Source: Candidatus Sodalis endolongispinus (GTDB taxonomy: Bacteria > Pseudomonadota > Gammaproteobacteria > Enterobacterales > Enterobacteriaceae). Taken from it: a DNA stretch of 64,000 nucleotides. The first letter of the stretch is position 1. Every line of letters starts with the position of its first letter. The stretch covers positions 558,001-622,000 of the forward strand of contig NZ_JAFJYC010000002.1 in the NCBI RefSeq assembly GCF_018777395.1, in the 5' to 3' direction. Shown here piece after piece: positions 1 to 8,496 of this stretch. Both the position numbers and the translations under genes were made by a program. Below the pieces are notes generated by a model. The model was not told the origin of the DNA. It searched no databases and saw only the letters and a program-made list of their open reading frames with translations.

Positions 1-1
1 G

Positions 2-148
2 GGCGCCACGATGGACGACCAGTTAGAGCTGGTGTATGTCGCGCCCTGGGCGGTGATGCTGCCGGGCTGCGCCATTATGCTGAGCGTGCTTATCGTCAAT
101 ATATTTGGTGAAGGCGTACGCCGCGCCATGGTTGCGGAGGTGGAGTAA
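2..148 (+). CDS. sapC: SapC, peptide ABC transporter permease (3' end only)
   Basis: The open frame runs in from the left edge and gives the last 48 residues of an inner-membrane permease. The segment reading [20 protein letters not shown] matches the final transmembrane helix of enterobacterial SapC, and the tail RRAMVAEVE resembles the E. coli end. Its TAA overlaps the ATG of sapD by one base (TAATG), so translation is probably coupled. SapC pairs with SapB in the SapABCDF system linked to antimicrobial-peptide resistance and putrescine export. Only the end is visible, so integrity of the whole gene cannot be judged. Confidence 0.9.
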   Translation, partial: GATMDDQLELVYVAPWAVMLPGCAIMLSVLIVNIFGEGVRRAMVAEVE

Positions 149-1140
149 TGCCGTTATTGGATATTCGCAATCTCACCATCGAGTTTATGACCCCTGAAGG
201 GCCGGTGAAGGCGGTGGATCACGTGAGCATCACTTTAAGCGAAGGGGAAGTCCGCGGTCTGGTCGGTGAATCCGGCTCCGGCAAGAGCCTTATTGCTAAA
301 GCGATCTGCGGCGTGACCCGCGATAACTGGCGGGTTACCGCCGATCGCTTCCGTTTCGATGATATCGACCTGCTGGCCTTAACCCCGCGTCAGCGGCGCA
401 AGGTGGTGGGTCACAACGTATCGATGATTTTCCAAGAGCCGCAATCGTGCCTTGATCCGTCGGAACGCATCGGCCGGCAGATAATCCAGGCGATCCCCGG
501 CTGGACCTATAAGGGTCAATGGTGGCAGCGATTCGGCTGGCGCAAGCGGCGCGCCATTGAGCTGCTGCACCGCGTGGGCTTTAAGGCCCATAAAGCGATT
601 ATGCACGCCTACCCCTACGAGCTGACTGAAGGGGAATGTCAGAAGGTCATGATTGCCATCGCGCTGGCCAACCAGCCGCGGTTGCTGATTGCCGACGAAC
701 CCACCAACGCCATGGAGCCGACCACGCAGGCACAGATTTTCCGCCTGCTGGCGCGCCTTAATCAAAATAACAGCACCACAATTTTGCTGATAAGCCATGA
801 CCTGCAAATGATGAGCAAATGGTGTAATCGCATCAACGTGCTCTATTGCGGCCAAACGGTGGAGAGCGCCCAGAGCGAGGATTTGATCGCCACGCCGCAC
901 CACCCATATACCCAGGCGTTAATTCGGGCGATTCCAGACTTTGTCCGTTCCATGCCGCCCAAAAGCCGGCTGAATACCCTGCCCGGCGGCATTCCGTCGC
1001 TGGAGCATCTGCCAATCGGTTGCCGCCTGGGGCCGCGCTGCCCATATGCGCAAAAAACCTGCATTCAGGAACCGCCGCTGCTGCCGGTGAAAAACCACTT
1101 TTTCGCCTGCCATTATCCGCTCAATCTGGAGGAGCAATAA
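148..1140 (+). CDS. sapD: SapD, peptide transport ATP-binding protein
   Basis: This 330-residue ABC ATPase has the length of E. coli SapD. Walker A GESGSGKS lies at residues 40-47. The signature loop has the SapD-specific form [10 protein letters not shown] instead of the usual LSGGQ, followed by Walker B LLIADEPT. The C-terminal oligopeptide-transporter extension with the cysteine cluster [14 protein letters not shown] is present. It energises the SapBC permease at the inner membrane together with SapF, whose start lies two bases after this gene's stop. SapD has also been tied to Trk potassium uptake in E. coli. No lesion is seen, in contrast to many other genes in the window. Confidence 0.95.
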   Translation: MPLLDIRNLTIEFMTPEGPVKAVDHVSITLSEGEVRGLVGESGSGKSLIAKAICGVTRDNWRVTADRFRFDDIDLLALTPRQRRKVVGHNVSMIFQEPQSCLDPSERIGRQIIQAIPGWTYKGQWWQRFGWRKRRAIELLHRVGFKAHKAIMHAYPYELTEGECQKVMIAIALANQPRLLIADEPTNAMEPTTQAQIFRLLARLNQNNSTTILLISHDLQMMSKWCNRINVLYCGQTVESAQSEDLIATPHHPYTQALIRAIPDFVRSMPPKSRLNTLPGGIPSLEHLPIGCRLGPRCPYAQKTCIQEPPLLPVKNHFFACHYPLNLEEQ

Positions 1141-1142
1141 GC

Positions 1143-1955
1143 ATGGAAACACTGCTTGAAGCCCGTAACCTGAGCAAAACGTTTCGCTATCGCACGGGTC
1201 TGTTTCGCCGTCATCAGGTGGCCGCAGTACAAAACGTCAGCTTCACCCTGCGTGAAGGTCAAACGTTGGCCATTATCGGTGAAAACGGTTCTGGCAAATC
1301 GACGCTGGCGAAAATGCTGGCCGGTAGCGTCGAGCCCAGCGCCGGTGAGATCTTGATAGACGACCATCCGCTGCATTATGGTGATTACCGTTATCGTAGT
1401 CAGCGAATCCGCATGATTTTCCAGGATGCCAGCAACGCCCTCAATCCGCGCCAGCGCGTCGGCCAGTTGCTGGATGTGCCGCTGCGGCTGAACACGACGC
1501 TTGCCGGCGACGAACGCGAGCGGGCCATCAACACCACCCTGCGCCAGGTCGGCCTGCGGCCGGATCACGCTTACTACTACCCGCACATGTTGGCGCCGGG
1601 GCAAAAACAGCGCGTCGGTCTGGCGCGCGCGCTGATTTTGCAACCCAAGGTTATCGTGGCGGACGAGGCGCTGGCGTCGCTGGATATGTCGATGCGCTCA
1701 CAAATCATCAATCTGATGCTGGAGCTACAGGCGAAAAAAGGAATTTCGTTTATTTACGTGACGCAACATTTGGGCATGATGAAACATGTAAGCGATCAAA
1801 TCATCGTGATGCAAAACGGTGAAGTCGTGGAGCGTGGCAGCACCGCCGATGTGCTCTCGGCGCCGCTGCACGAGTTGACCCGCCGGCTTATCGCCAGCCA
1901 TTTCGGTGAAGCGCTGACCGCCGATGGCTGGCGGCGCGACGGCGCCACGCCCTAA
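1143..1955 (+). CDS. sapF: SapF, peptide transport ATP-binding protein
   Basis: I chose the ATG at 1143, which gives a 270-residue protein beginning METLLEARNLSKTF as in E. coli SapF (268 residues). The frame is open much further upstream inside sapD, but that extension does not look like protein. Walker A GENGSGKST lies at about residues 47-55. The signature region reads LAPGQKQRVGLARA, typical of SapF, then Walker B VIVADEALASLD. It is the second ATPase of the Sap importer and the last gene of the sap operon. A GC-rich 6-bp stem without a T-run sits about 40 bp downstream (1995-2009). Confidence 0.95.
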   Translation: METLLEARNLSKTFRYRTGLFRRHQVAAVQNVSFTLREGQTLAIIGENGSGKSTLAKMLAGSVEPSAGEILIDDHPLHYGDYRYRSQRIRMIFQDASNALNPRQRVGQLLDVPLRLNTTLAGDERERAINTTLRQVGLRPDHAYYYPHMLAPGQKQRVGLARALILQPKVIVADEALASLDMSMRSQIINLMLELQAKKGISFIYVTQHLGMMKHVSDQIIVMQNGEVVERGSTADVLSAPLHELTRRLIASHFGEALTADGWRRDGATP

Positions 1956-2136
1956 GCGCGCGCCCTCACCCAGTGGCGCGCCCGACGTTAAGCCCCCCGC
2001 CGCGCGGGGCGCGAGACTACACTCCGGCGAAAGATTCATGTTACACTTCGCCGGGTTTATTAACGACGAACGTTGCTTTACGGATTGACCGCGGGGCACA
2101 CGTTCGCATGAAATAATGATCACAAGGATTAATGCT

Positions 2137-2925
2137 ATGGGTTTTCTTACCGGTAAGCGCATTCTGGTGACTGGCGTTGCCAGTAACCGTTCAATTGCAT
2201 ACGGTATCGCTCAGGCTATGCACCGTGAAGGTGCGGAGCTGGCTTTCACTTATCAGAGTGACAAATTGAAATCACGGGTGGAAGGCTTTGCCGCCGATTT
2301 CAATTCCAGCATCGGGCTGCCGTGCGACGTGGCGGAAGATGCCAGCATCGACGCGCTGTTCACCCGTCTGGCCGACGTCTGGCCGACCTTTGACGGCTTT
2401 GTGCACGCCATCGCTTACGCGCCAGGCGACCAGTTGGACGGCGACTATGTGAACGCCGTGACTCGGGAAGGTTTTGCCATCGCGCACGACATCAGCGCCT
2501 ACAGCTTCGTTGCCATGGCCAAAGCCAGCCGGGCAATGCTTAATCCCAACGCCGCTCTGGTGACGCTGACTTATCTCGGTGCGGAACGCGCCATCCCCAA
2601 TTACAACGTTATGGGCCTGGCAAAAGCTTCGCTGGAAGCCAACACCCGCTATATGGCCAACGCCATGGGCCCGCAGGGCGTTCGGGTGAATGCCATTTCC
2701 GCAGGCCCCATCCGTACCATGGCCGCTTACGGCATCAAGAATTTCAAAAAAATGTTGTCCCACTGCGAGTCGGTGACGCCTATCCGCCGCGTGGTGACCA
2801 TTGAAGATGTCGGCAACACCGCCGCTTTTCTGTGCTCCGATTTGTCGGCAGGTATCACCGGCGAGGTGGTGCATGTGGACGGCGGCTTCAATATCGCCGC
2901 CATGAACGAGCTCAGTCTGGATTAA
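2137..2925 (+). CDS. fabI: FabI, enoyl-[acyl-carrier-protein] reductase (NADH)
   Basis: FabI catalyses the last step of each fatty-acid elongation cycle in the cytosol, reducing enoyl-ACP with NADH. The ATG at 2137 follows an AAGG ribosome-binding site and gives 262 residues, exactly the E. coli length; an in-frame ATG at 2116 is less likely. The short-chain dehydrogenase fold shows the N-terminal nucleotide loop ([13 protein letters not shown]) and the catalytic Tyr-x6-Lys in [10 protein letters not shown]. The protein is colinear with E. coli FabI, but residue 93 is Ala (HAIAYAPG) where E. coli has Gly. That is the classic diazaborine and triclosan resistance position. The gene is single-copy in this window and presumably essential. 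Confidence 0.97.
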   Translation: MGFLTGKRILVTGVASNRSIAYGIAQAMHREGAELAFTYQSDKLKSRVEGFAADFNSSIGLPCDVAEDASIDALFTRLADVWPTFDGFVHAIAYAPGDQLDGDYVNAVTREGFAIAHDISAYSFVAMAKASRAMLNPNAALVTLTYLGAERAIPNYNVMGLAKASLEANTRYMANAMGPQGVRVNAISAGPIRTMAAYGIKNFKKMLSHCESVTPIRRVVTIEDVGNTAAFLCSDLSAGITGEVVHVDGGFNIAAMNELSLD

Positions 2926-2956
2926 TTCCCCCGGGGCCGGGCGACCGGCTCCCTTT

Positions 2957-3867
2957 TCACACCCCGCCGTGCCCCCCGCCTGCGCCAGCCAGGCGCGCGC
3001 AAAATCGAACACCGTTTGCGCTAGCGTAATAGCCCGCCCGGGTTGCGCAATCGCTACTGCCGTCTGCCGTCTCATCGCCGGCATGGCGATCGGGATGCTG
3101 GTTAACGCCGGCGTCATCTCCGGCAAGAGATGACCGCGCGGCACCATGCCGCACCCCAGGCCGCAAAACACCCCCTGCAGCAGTTGGAAAATCGAGGCGC
3201 TCTCGAGGATAACCCGCGGCTGGAGCCCGGCGGCGCGGAAATGCTCATCCAGATATCGGCGGAAATAACGGCTCGGCTCAGCCAGACAAAGCGGCAACTC
3301 AGCCACCTGCGCCAGCGTCAGTGGTGCTGGCGGCGTGGAGAAAAACACCGGGTGCAACACCAGATCCACACCGCTGTCCACAATCGGTGCCGTCTGGAAC
3401 TTAAGCTCTTGCAGCAGCGCCAGTTCAAAAAAGCCAATGCCAAAATCGACACTATGATTGATCAAGGCTTCCAGCAGTTGATCGGCGCTAAGCACCGCTA
3501 CCTGATAGCGAAAATCTGGATAGCGCGCCTGGGCCTGCTGTAGCAATTGCGGCAGCGATAGACCACACTGGGGTACGATGCCGATACGTAAGGTGCCTCC
3601 CACGCCCTGTTTGAGCGACTCCACCTCCAGTTTCAGCCCCTGATAGACCGAGACAATTTCCCGCGCCCAGGCCAATACCCGCTCCCCCTCGGCGGTAAAA
3701 CCCTGGAAGCTATTGCCGCGATGGATAAGCGCCACCCCCAATTCGCGTTCAAGATTCTTCAGCCGCATTGACAAGGTAGGCTGGCTGACAAAGCTGGCAT
3801 CGGCGGCGCGGCCAAAATGGCGCTCCTGCTCCAGGTTGCACAAGTAAATCAGTTGTTTGATATCCAT
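2957..3867 (-). pseudogene. LysR-family transcriptional regulator that has lost its stop codon
   Basis: The N-terminus (MDIKQLIYLCNLEQERHFG, then AADASFVSQPTLSMRLKNLE) is a typical LysR helix-turn-helix, and the rest fits the type-2 periplasmic-binding effector domain. About 300 residues are normal for the family. The reading frame then continues without a stop to 2272, antisense through most of fabI, giving 531 codons. Adding one G to the six-G run (complement of 2972-2977) would bring a TGA at 2957-2959 into frame and restore a 303-residue protein. I infer a homopolymer slip removed the stop. The target is unknown; similar regulators occur beside YdeP/FdhF-type oxidoreductases, and a dead one lies at 6015-8305. 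Confidence 0.7.
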
Positions 3868-3937
3868 CTGTTCTATCGGTAGCCGGGAATAGCAATCAGT
3901 ATATCATATCCATACCGGCAAAAATCAGCCGGGACAT

Positions 3938-4157
3938 CCGCGTTATCGCGGGAATGGCGGCTAGCGTCTGTCCTGCACCGGCACACCAGACGCTATCGTT
4001 GGTGTACAAATGAAAAGAGCCACCTGAGCCGCGTTAGCGCGTCAATGGCGGCTATCGTTTGGCCCACACCGACACAGCAAACGCTATCGTTGGTACACAA
4101 ATAAAAAGAGCCACCTGACCTGCGTTAGCGTGGGAATGGCGGTTAACGTCTGCCCCG
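3938..4157. repeat. 91-bp tandem repeat, about 2.4 copies, with internal hairpin
   Basis: Copies begin at 3938, 4029 and 4120, a period of exactly 91 bp. The first two are complete and mostly identical; the third stops after about 38 bp, just before the end of the PTS gene. Each full copy ends with the shared run AAAAGAGCCACCTGA and contains a dyad. In copy 1 the arms TAGCGTCTG and CAGACGCTA pair perfectly over 9 bp around a 16-nt loop. In copy 2 one C-G pair has become T-A on both sides, while another position has become a mismatch. The array fills the gap between a LysR gene and the PTS gene. I do not recognise the family. Confidence 0.85.
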
Positions 4158-4165
4158 ATTCGAAA

Positions 4166-5761
4166 TTAACTGCTCACGCCCAGCGTCCGTTTCACGTCGT
4201 GGGCGATTTTTTCCACCTGCTGGCCATAGATTACCTGCACATCGTTGCCGCTGACCCGTTTAACCCCGCCGGCACCGGTGAGCATCAAGGTACGATCCAC
4301 CACCTGCCGCATGTCGCGCACCCGCACGCGTAGCCGGGTAAAACAGCAATCAACGTCGGCGATATTCTGCCGCCCTCCCAGGCCATTAATGATGGTTTGC
4401 GAGCGTTCATCGGCGCTTTGCTTTTCCTGCTCCGGCGGAGTCTGCTCGTCCGATTCCCGCCCCGGCGTCTCGACATGCCTGCGGCGGATGACCGCGCGGA
4501 ACACCGCATAGTAAAGCGGACAATACACCGCCCCCAGCAGCACCGGATACCACCATTGGGTCCGGGCGCCGCCGAGTACGCCGAAGATAACCAGATCAAT
4601 GGCGCCGCCCTGCACATTGCCAATCATGACATGCAGCAAATCCATCAGCATAAACGCAACGCCGCTCAACACCGCATGAAAAATAAACAGCACAGGCGAG
4701 ACAAAAATAAAACAGAACTCCAGCGGTTCGGTAATACCGGTAGTGAACGAGGCCATACCGCCGGCCAGCATTAGCGCCTTGACGCGTTCTTTATGTTCGG
4801 GCCGCGCGCAGTGATACATCGCCAGCACCGCGCCCGGTAAGCCAAATATCATGGTGGGAATTTTGCCTTGCACCAGGAAACGCGTGGCGTGGCGGATAAC
4901 GACGTCGCTTAGCAGACCGGGATGAGTAAGTGAGGTATTAAAAATGGTCAACGCCCCAACCAATGTCTGGTTGTCCGCCGTCACCATGCCGCCGATAGGG
5001 GTGAAACGCACCGTTTCATTCAATATATGGTGCAGGCCGGTGGGGATCAGCAGCCGCTCGCAAAAACCGTACAGCCACATCCAGAGGGCGCCGCTTTTGC
5101 CGATGAGCTGCCCCAACCAGGCGATGCCGTGGCCGATGGCGGGCCAGATGAGCGATAGGCAGAGCCCCACCAGCGGCAGCACCACCGTGACGATAGGCAC
5201 GAAACGTCGGCCGCCGAAGAAACTGATGGCGGTCGGCAGCACCACGGTATAGAAACGGTTATGCATCGCCACCGTCACCAGGCCGGCGATAACCCCGCCG
5301 AGCACGCTCATATTATAGGAAAAAATGCCCAACGTCGGGGTGAACTGCGCGGCATACATCATCGCCTCGGTCTGCGACATGCCGCGCGCGGTTAACGCCG
5401 CCAGGGTGGTGGTGGCCGGGGTGATAGACTGTGCCGCCAGCGATGCGCTTACCCCCACGTGCAGGCTGATGAAGCCGATTACCGCGGCGAAGGCGGCGGT
5501 CGGTTTTTCCTCTCGCGCCAGGCCGATAGCGCTGGCGACGGCGAAAAACAGCGGCAGGTTGGCGAACAGTGCGCTCGCCACCTGACGGATGAAGCCGATG
5601 ATCAGTTGCGGGTATTGCAGCCGGGCGAAGGCCTCGCCGGTCACTGCGGGGTTTTGCATTGCTGCCGCCAGCCCCAGGAAAATCCCGGCGGCGGCGATCA
5701 CCGAAATCGGCATCATCAGCGCTTTGCCAAACCCATGAATTTTGCTACCTATCTCTTTCAT
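4166..5761 (-). CDS. PTS glucose-family EIICB permease (alpha-glucoside or maltose type)
   Basis: This 531-residue inner-membrane protein would import and phosphorylate a sugar with phosphate from HPr. The ATG at 5761 follows AGGAG and aligns with the family start (MKEIGSKIHGFGKALM). An EIIC domain of about ten membrane segments includes GFCERLLIPTGLHHI and GITEPLEFCFIFVSP, both typical of glucose-superfamily EIIC. After a charged linker comes EIIB with DVDCCFTRLRV, whose second Cys (about residue 473) is the expected phosphorylation site. No EIIA is fused or adjacent, so a Crr-type EIIA would be needed. GlvCB, MalX or AglA types are all possible; substrate unassigned. A CRP-like site lies upstream. 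No lesion is seen. Confidence 0.85.
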   Translation of the reverse strand: MKEIGSKIHGFGKALMMPISVIAAAGIFLGLAAAMQNPAVTGEAFARLQYPQLIIGFIRQVASALFANLPLFFAVASAIGLAREEKPTAAFAAVIGFISLHVGVSASLAAQSITPATTTLAALTARGMSQTEAMMYAAQFTPTLGIFSYNMSVLGGVIAGLVTVAMHNRFYTVVLPTAISFFGGRRFVPIVTVVLPLVGLCLSLIWPAIGHGIAWLGQLIGKSGALWMWLYGFCERLLIPTGLHHILNETVRFTPIGGMVTADNQTLVGALTIFNTSLTHPGLLSDVVIRHATRFLVQGKIPTMIFGLPGAVLAMYHCARPEHKERVKALMLAGGMASFTTGITEPLEFCFIFVSPVLFIFHAVLSGVAFMLMDLLHVMIGNVQGGAIDLVIFGVLGGARTQWWYPVLLGAVYCPLYYAVFRAVIRRRHVETPGRESDEQTPPEQEKQSADERSQTIINGLGGRQNIADVDCCFTRLRVRVRDMRQVVDRTLMLTGAGGVKRVSGNDVQVIYGQQVEKIAHDVKRTLGVSS

Positions 5762-5848
5762 CGCGCGGGACACTCCTGATTGGACGACCCAGTCAGTATG
5801 AGACAGGGCCAGCGACGGCGAGGAACTCGCGCGGGGTTGATGGCCAGT

Positions 5849-5868
5849 AATATGAACAAGATCACAAA
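5849..5868 (-). promoter_or_regulatory. Candidate CRP-cAMP binding site upstream of the PTS gene
   Basis: The sequence TATGA-N6-TCACA at 5851-5866 matches the CRP consensus TGTGA-N6-TCACA at nine of ten positions. It lies about 90 bp upstream of the PTS start codon, a usual distance for catabolite activation. It also lies about 150 bp upstream of the dead oxidoreductase gene on the other strand. Assignment is by pattern only. Confidence 0.55.
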
Positions 5869-6014
5869 TAGCGTGCAATAACCGCGCTCTATACCGCGAT
5901 AAAGCGTTTCGATTAGACGCTTGCCGGCAGCTCGATTAAACTTTTACGCAATTGGATCAAACAGTTAAACAAAATTTAACATCCCATCGAAGTTATTATC
6001 TGCGAAACCATAAT

Positions 6015-8305
6015 ATGAAATTCAAACCTGCGATAAAACCTTACGACGGCGCTGCGGGCGGATGGGGAGCCTTGGAATCCACCACCCGCTATGTGCTGGA
6101 CAGCAAACAGACCTTCAAAAACATCCGCAATCTGCTGCGCGTCAACAAATCAAAAGGGTTTGACTGCCCGGGCTGTTCCTGGGGTGATAATAACGGCACC
6201 TTCAGTTTTTGTGAAAACGGTGCCAAAGCGGTAAGCTGGGAAGCCACCCGCAAAGCGGTGGATGCTGCTTTCTTCGCCCGGCACACCGTTAGCCAGCTTT
6301 ATCAGCAGAGTGATTATTTCCTCGAGTATCAAGGACGGCTGACGGAGCCGCTGCGCTATAACGCCGAAAGCGATAAATACCTGCCCATTCGCTGGGAAGA
6401 GGCCTTCGCCCTTATCCGTAGTCATCTGCATGATCTGACGCATTCCGGAGAGCTTGAGCTGTACACCTCCGGGCGCGCCAGCAATGAGGCGTCTTATCTT
6501 TATCAGCTGTTCGGCCGGATGTTCGGCACCAATAACTTTCCCGATTGTTCCAATATGGCCATGAGGCCAGCGGCAGCGGCCTGAAGCAAAGTATCGGCGT
6601 CGGCAAAGGCACCGTGCGCCTTGACGATTTCGACCTGGCCGACGCCATTTTCGTTTTTGGTTAGAACCCCGGCACCAACCATCCACGTATGCTGCACAGC
6701 CTGCGTCACGCCGCCGACCACGGCGCCAGCATCGTCAGCTTCAACAATCTGCGCTAGCGCGGGCTGGAGCGTTTCGCCGATCCGCAAAAACCGCTGGAAG
6801 TTATTACGCCCAAATCCGGGCGAATCAGCTCGCGCTACCTTCAGCCCAATCTGGGCGGCGATATGGCGGCGATACGCGGGATGGTCAAAGCGCTGTTGGA
6901 AACCCATCGTCAACATCTGGCGCGGGGAGAAGACGGCCTATTCGATGACGCTTTTATCAGCGCCCATACCCAAGGCGTGGAGGCGTACCTCGCCGCCGTC
7001 GACGCCACCTCCTGGCAGCAGGTGACCCGGCAGTCCGGCCTCAGCGAGCAGGATTTGCGCGAGGTTGCGGAAATTTACCGCGCTGCCAAGCGGGTTATCT
7101 GTACCTGGGCGATGGGGATCACCCAGCACAAACACTCCGTCGCCACGGTGCGCGAAATCGTCAATTTGCAATTGCTCTTCGGCCAGCTGGGTAGACCGGG
7201 GGCCGGTCTGTGTCCGGTACGCGGACACAGCAATGTTCAGGGCAACCGTACCATGGGGATTGACAAAAAACCTTCAGCGGCCATGCTGGACAGTCTGGCG
7301 GCACATTTTAACTTCACACCGCCGCGCGACGCCGGTCACAATACCGTTCAAGCCATCGAAGCGATGTTGCGCGATGAAGTGAAAGTGCTGATTACCCTCG
7401 GCGGCAACCTGGCGGCGCCGGCGCCGGATACACCGCGCACCGAGGCCGCGCTGCAGCGCTGCGCGCTCACCGTGCATATCAGCACCAAGCTTAACCGCAG
7501 CCATCTGGTGCCCGGCCTTGACGCGCTGATCTTGCCAACGCTTGGCCGGACCGACCGCGATACCCAGGCCAGCGGCGATCAATACATTACCGTCGAAGAC
7601 TCCTTCAGCATGGTGCACGCGTCGCAAGGGGTAAATCCGCCGATTTCCGACCAGCTGCGTTCCGAAACCGCGATTGCCGCCGCGGTGCTGGGGGAGGACC
7701 AGCTCGATTGGCGCGCGCGGGCGGGCAATTACGATTTGATTCGCGATCACATCGCCGCCACCCAGCCGTGCTTTACCGATTTTAACCGCCGCTGCGACGC
7801 GCCGGAGGGGTTTTATCTCGGCAATAGCGCCGCCGAACTGCGTTTCGCGACGCCAAGCGGCAAGGCGCAGTTCAGCGCCGCCGCGCTGCCTGAAACACTT
7901 ATACCGCAGTTGCAGGGCAAGAACGCGCCGTTCACCCTGCAAACCCTGCGCTCCCACGATCAATATAACACCACTATTTATGGTCTGTATGACCGCTACC
8001 GCGGCGTTTACAGTCAGCGGGAGGTGGTTTTTATTCACCCGCAGGATCTGGCCGAGCTGGGTCTTAAGGAGGGAGATCGGGTCGATATAGAAACCCTGTG
8101 GCATGACGGCGTGCAGCGCAAAGTGACGGGGTTTAAAGCGGTCAGCTACGCTATCCCGCGCGGCAACCTGGCGGCATACTACCCGGAAACCAATCCGCTG
8201 GTCCCCCTATCCAGTTTCGGTGACGGCACCTTTACCCCGACCTCGAAATCGGTTCCGGTCAAATTGACGCCGAGCCTGACGCCGCCGACTCAGCGCATTG
8301 TGTGA
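6015..8305 (+). pseudogene. ydeP: YdeP/FdhF-type molybdopterin oxidoreductase, broken by one frameshift and two stops
   Basis: The N-terminal piece (DGAAGGWGALES, then GFDCPGCSWGDNNG) and the long C-terminal piece align along the whole of E. coli YdeP, a formate-dehydrogenase-like bis-MGD protein of about 760 residues linked to acid resistance. At about 6557 one base is missing in the codon expected to be TGC in NFPDCSNM-C-HE. This is the position aligned with the molybdenum-ligand selenocysteine of FdhF. In the restored frame there is a TAG at 6662 (Q or H in homologues, FVFG*NPGTNHP) and another at 6755 (NNLR*RGLE). The remaining frame is open to 8305, so decay looks recent. No electron-transfer partner gene is adjacent. 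Confidence 0.92.
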
Positions 8306-8370
8306 CCGGTCGGCCGCACCGGCTCAACACGACAAGGGCCGCGCTCATCGCGCGTCCCTTCCCCCTAAAA

Positions 8371-8400
8371 ACCACCCCGGGTCAACTGGGTGGTTTTTTT
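8371..8400 (+). terminator. Rho-independent terminator
   Basis: ACCACCC at 8371-8377 pairs with GGGTGGT at 8388-8394 around a 10-nt loop, followed by a T-run to 8400. It lies after the dead oxidoreductase gene and before rnb, on the same strand. Confidence 0.85.
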
Positions 8401-8496
8401 AGCTTCATATAACCGGTAAGCTTGCCGACGCAGACCGAATCGCGTAAAACTATCTGCCGCTACTCAGCACATTACAATCCACTTTTTCCGGACATT

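Noticed and set aside
6540..6570. Selenocysteine insertion site in the FdhF-like gene
   Set aside because: The family position can be Sec in FdhF, but here the codon is simply one base short with no TGA, and the closer homologue YdeP uses Cys.
7274..8104. Long open frame antisense to the dead oxidoreductase gene
   Set aside because: High GC opens antisense frames throughout this window. This one has no ribosome-binding site or recognisable motif and mirrors the codon pattern of the sense gene.
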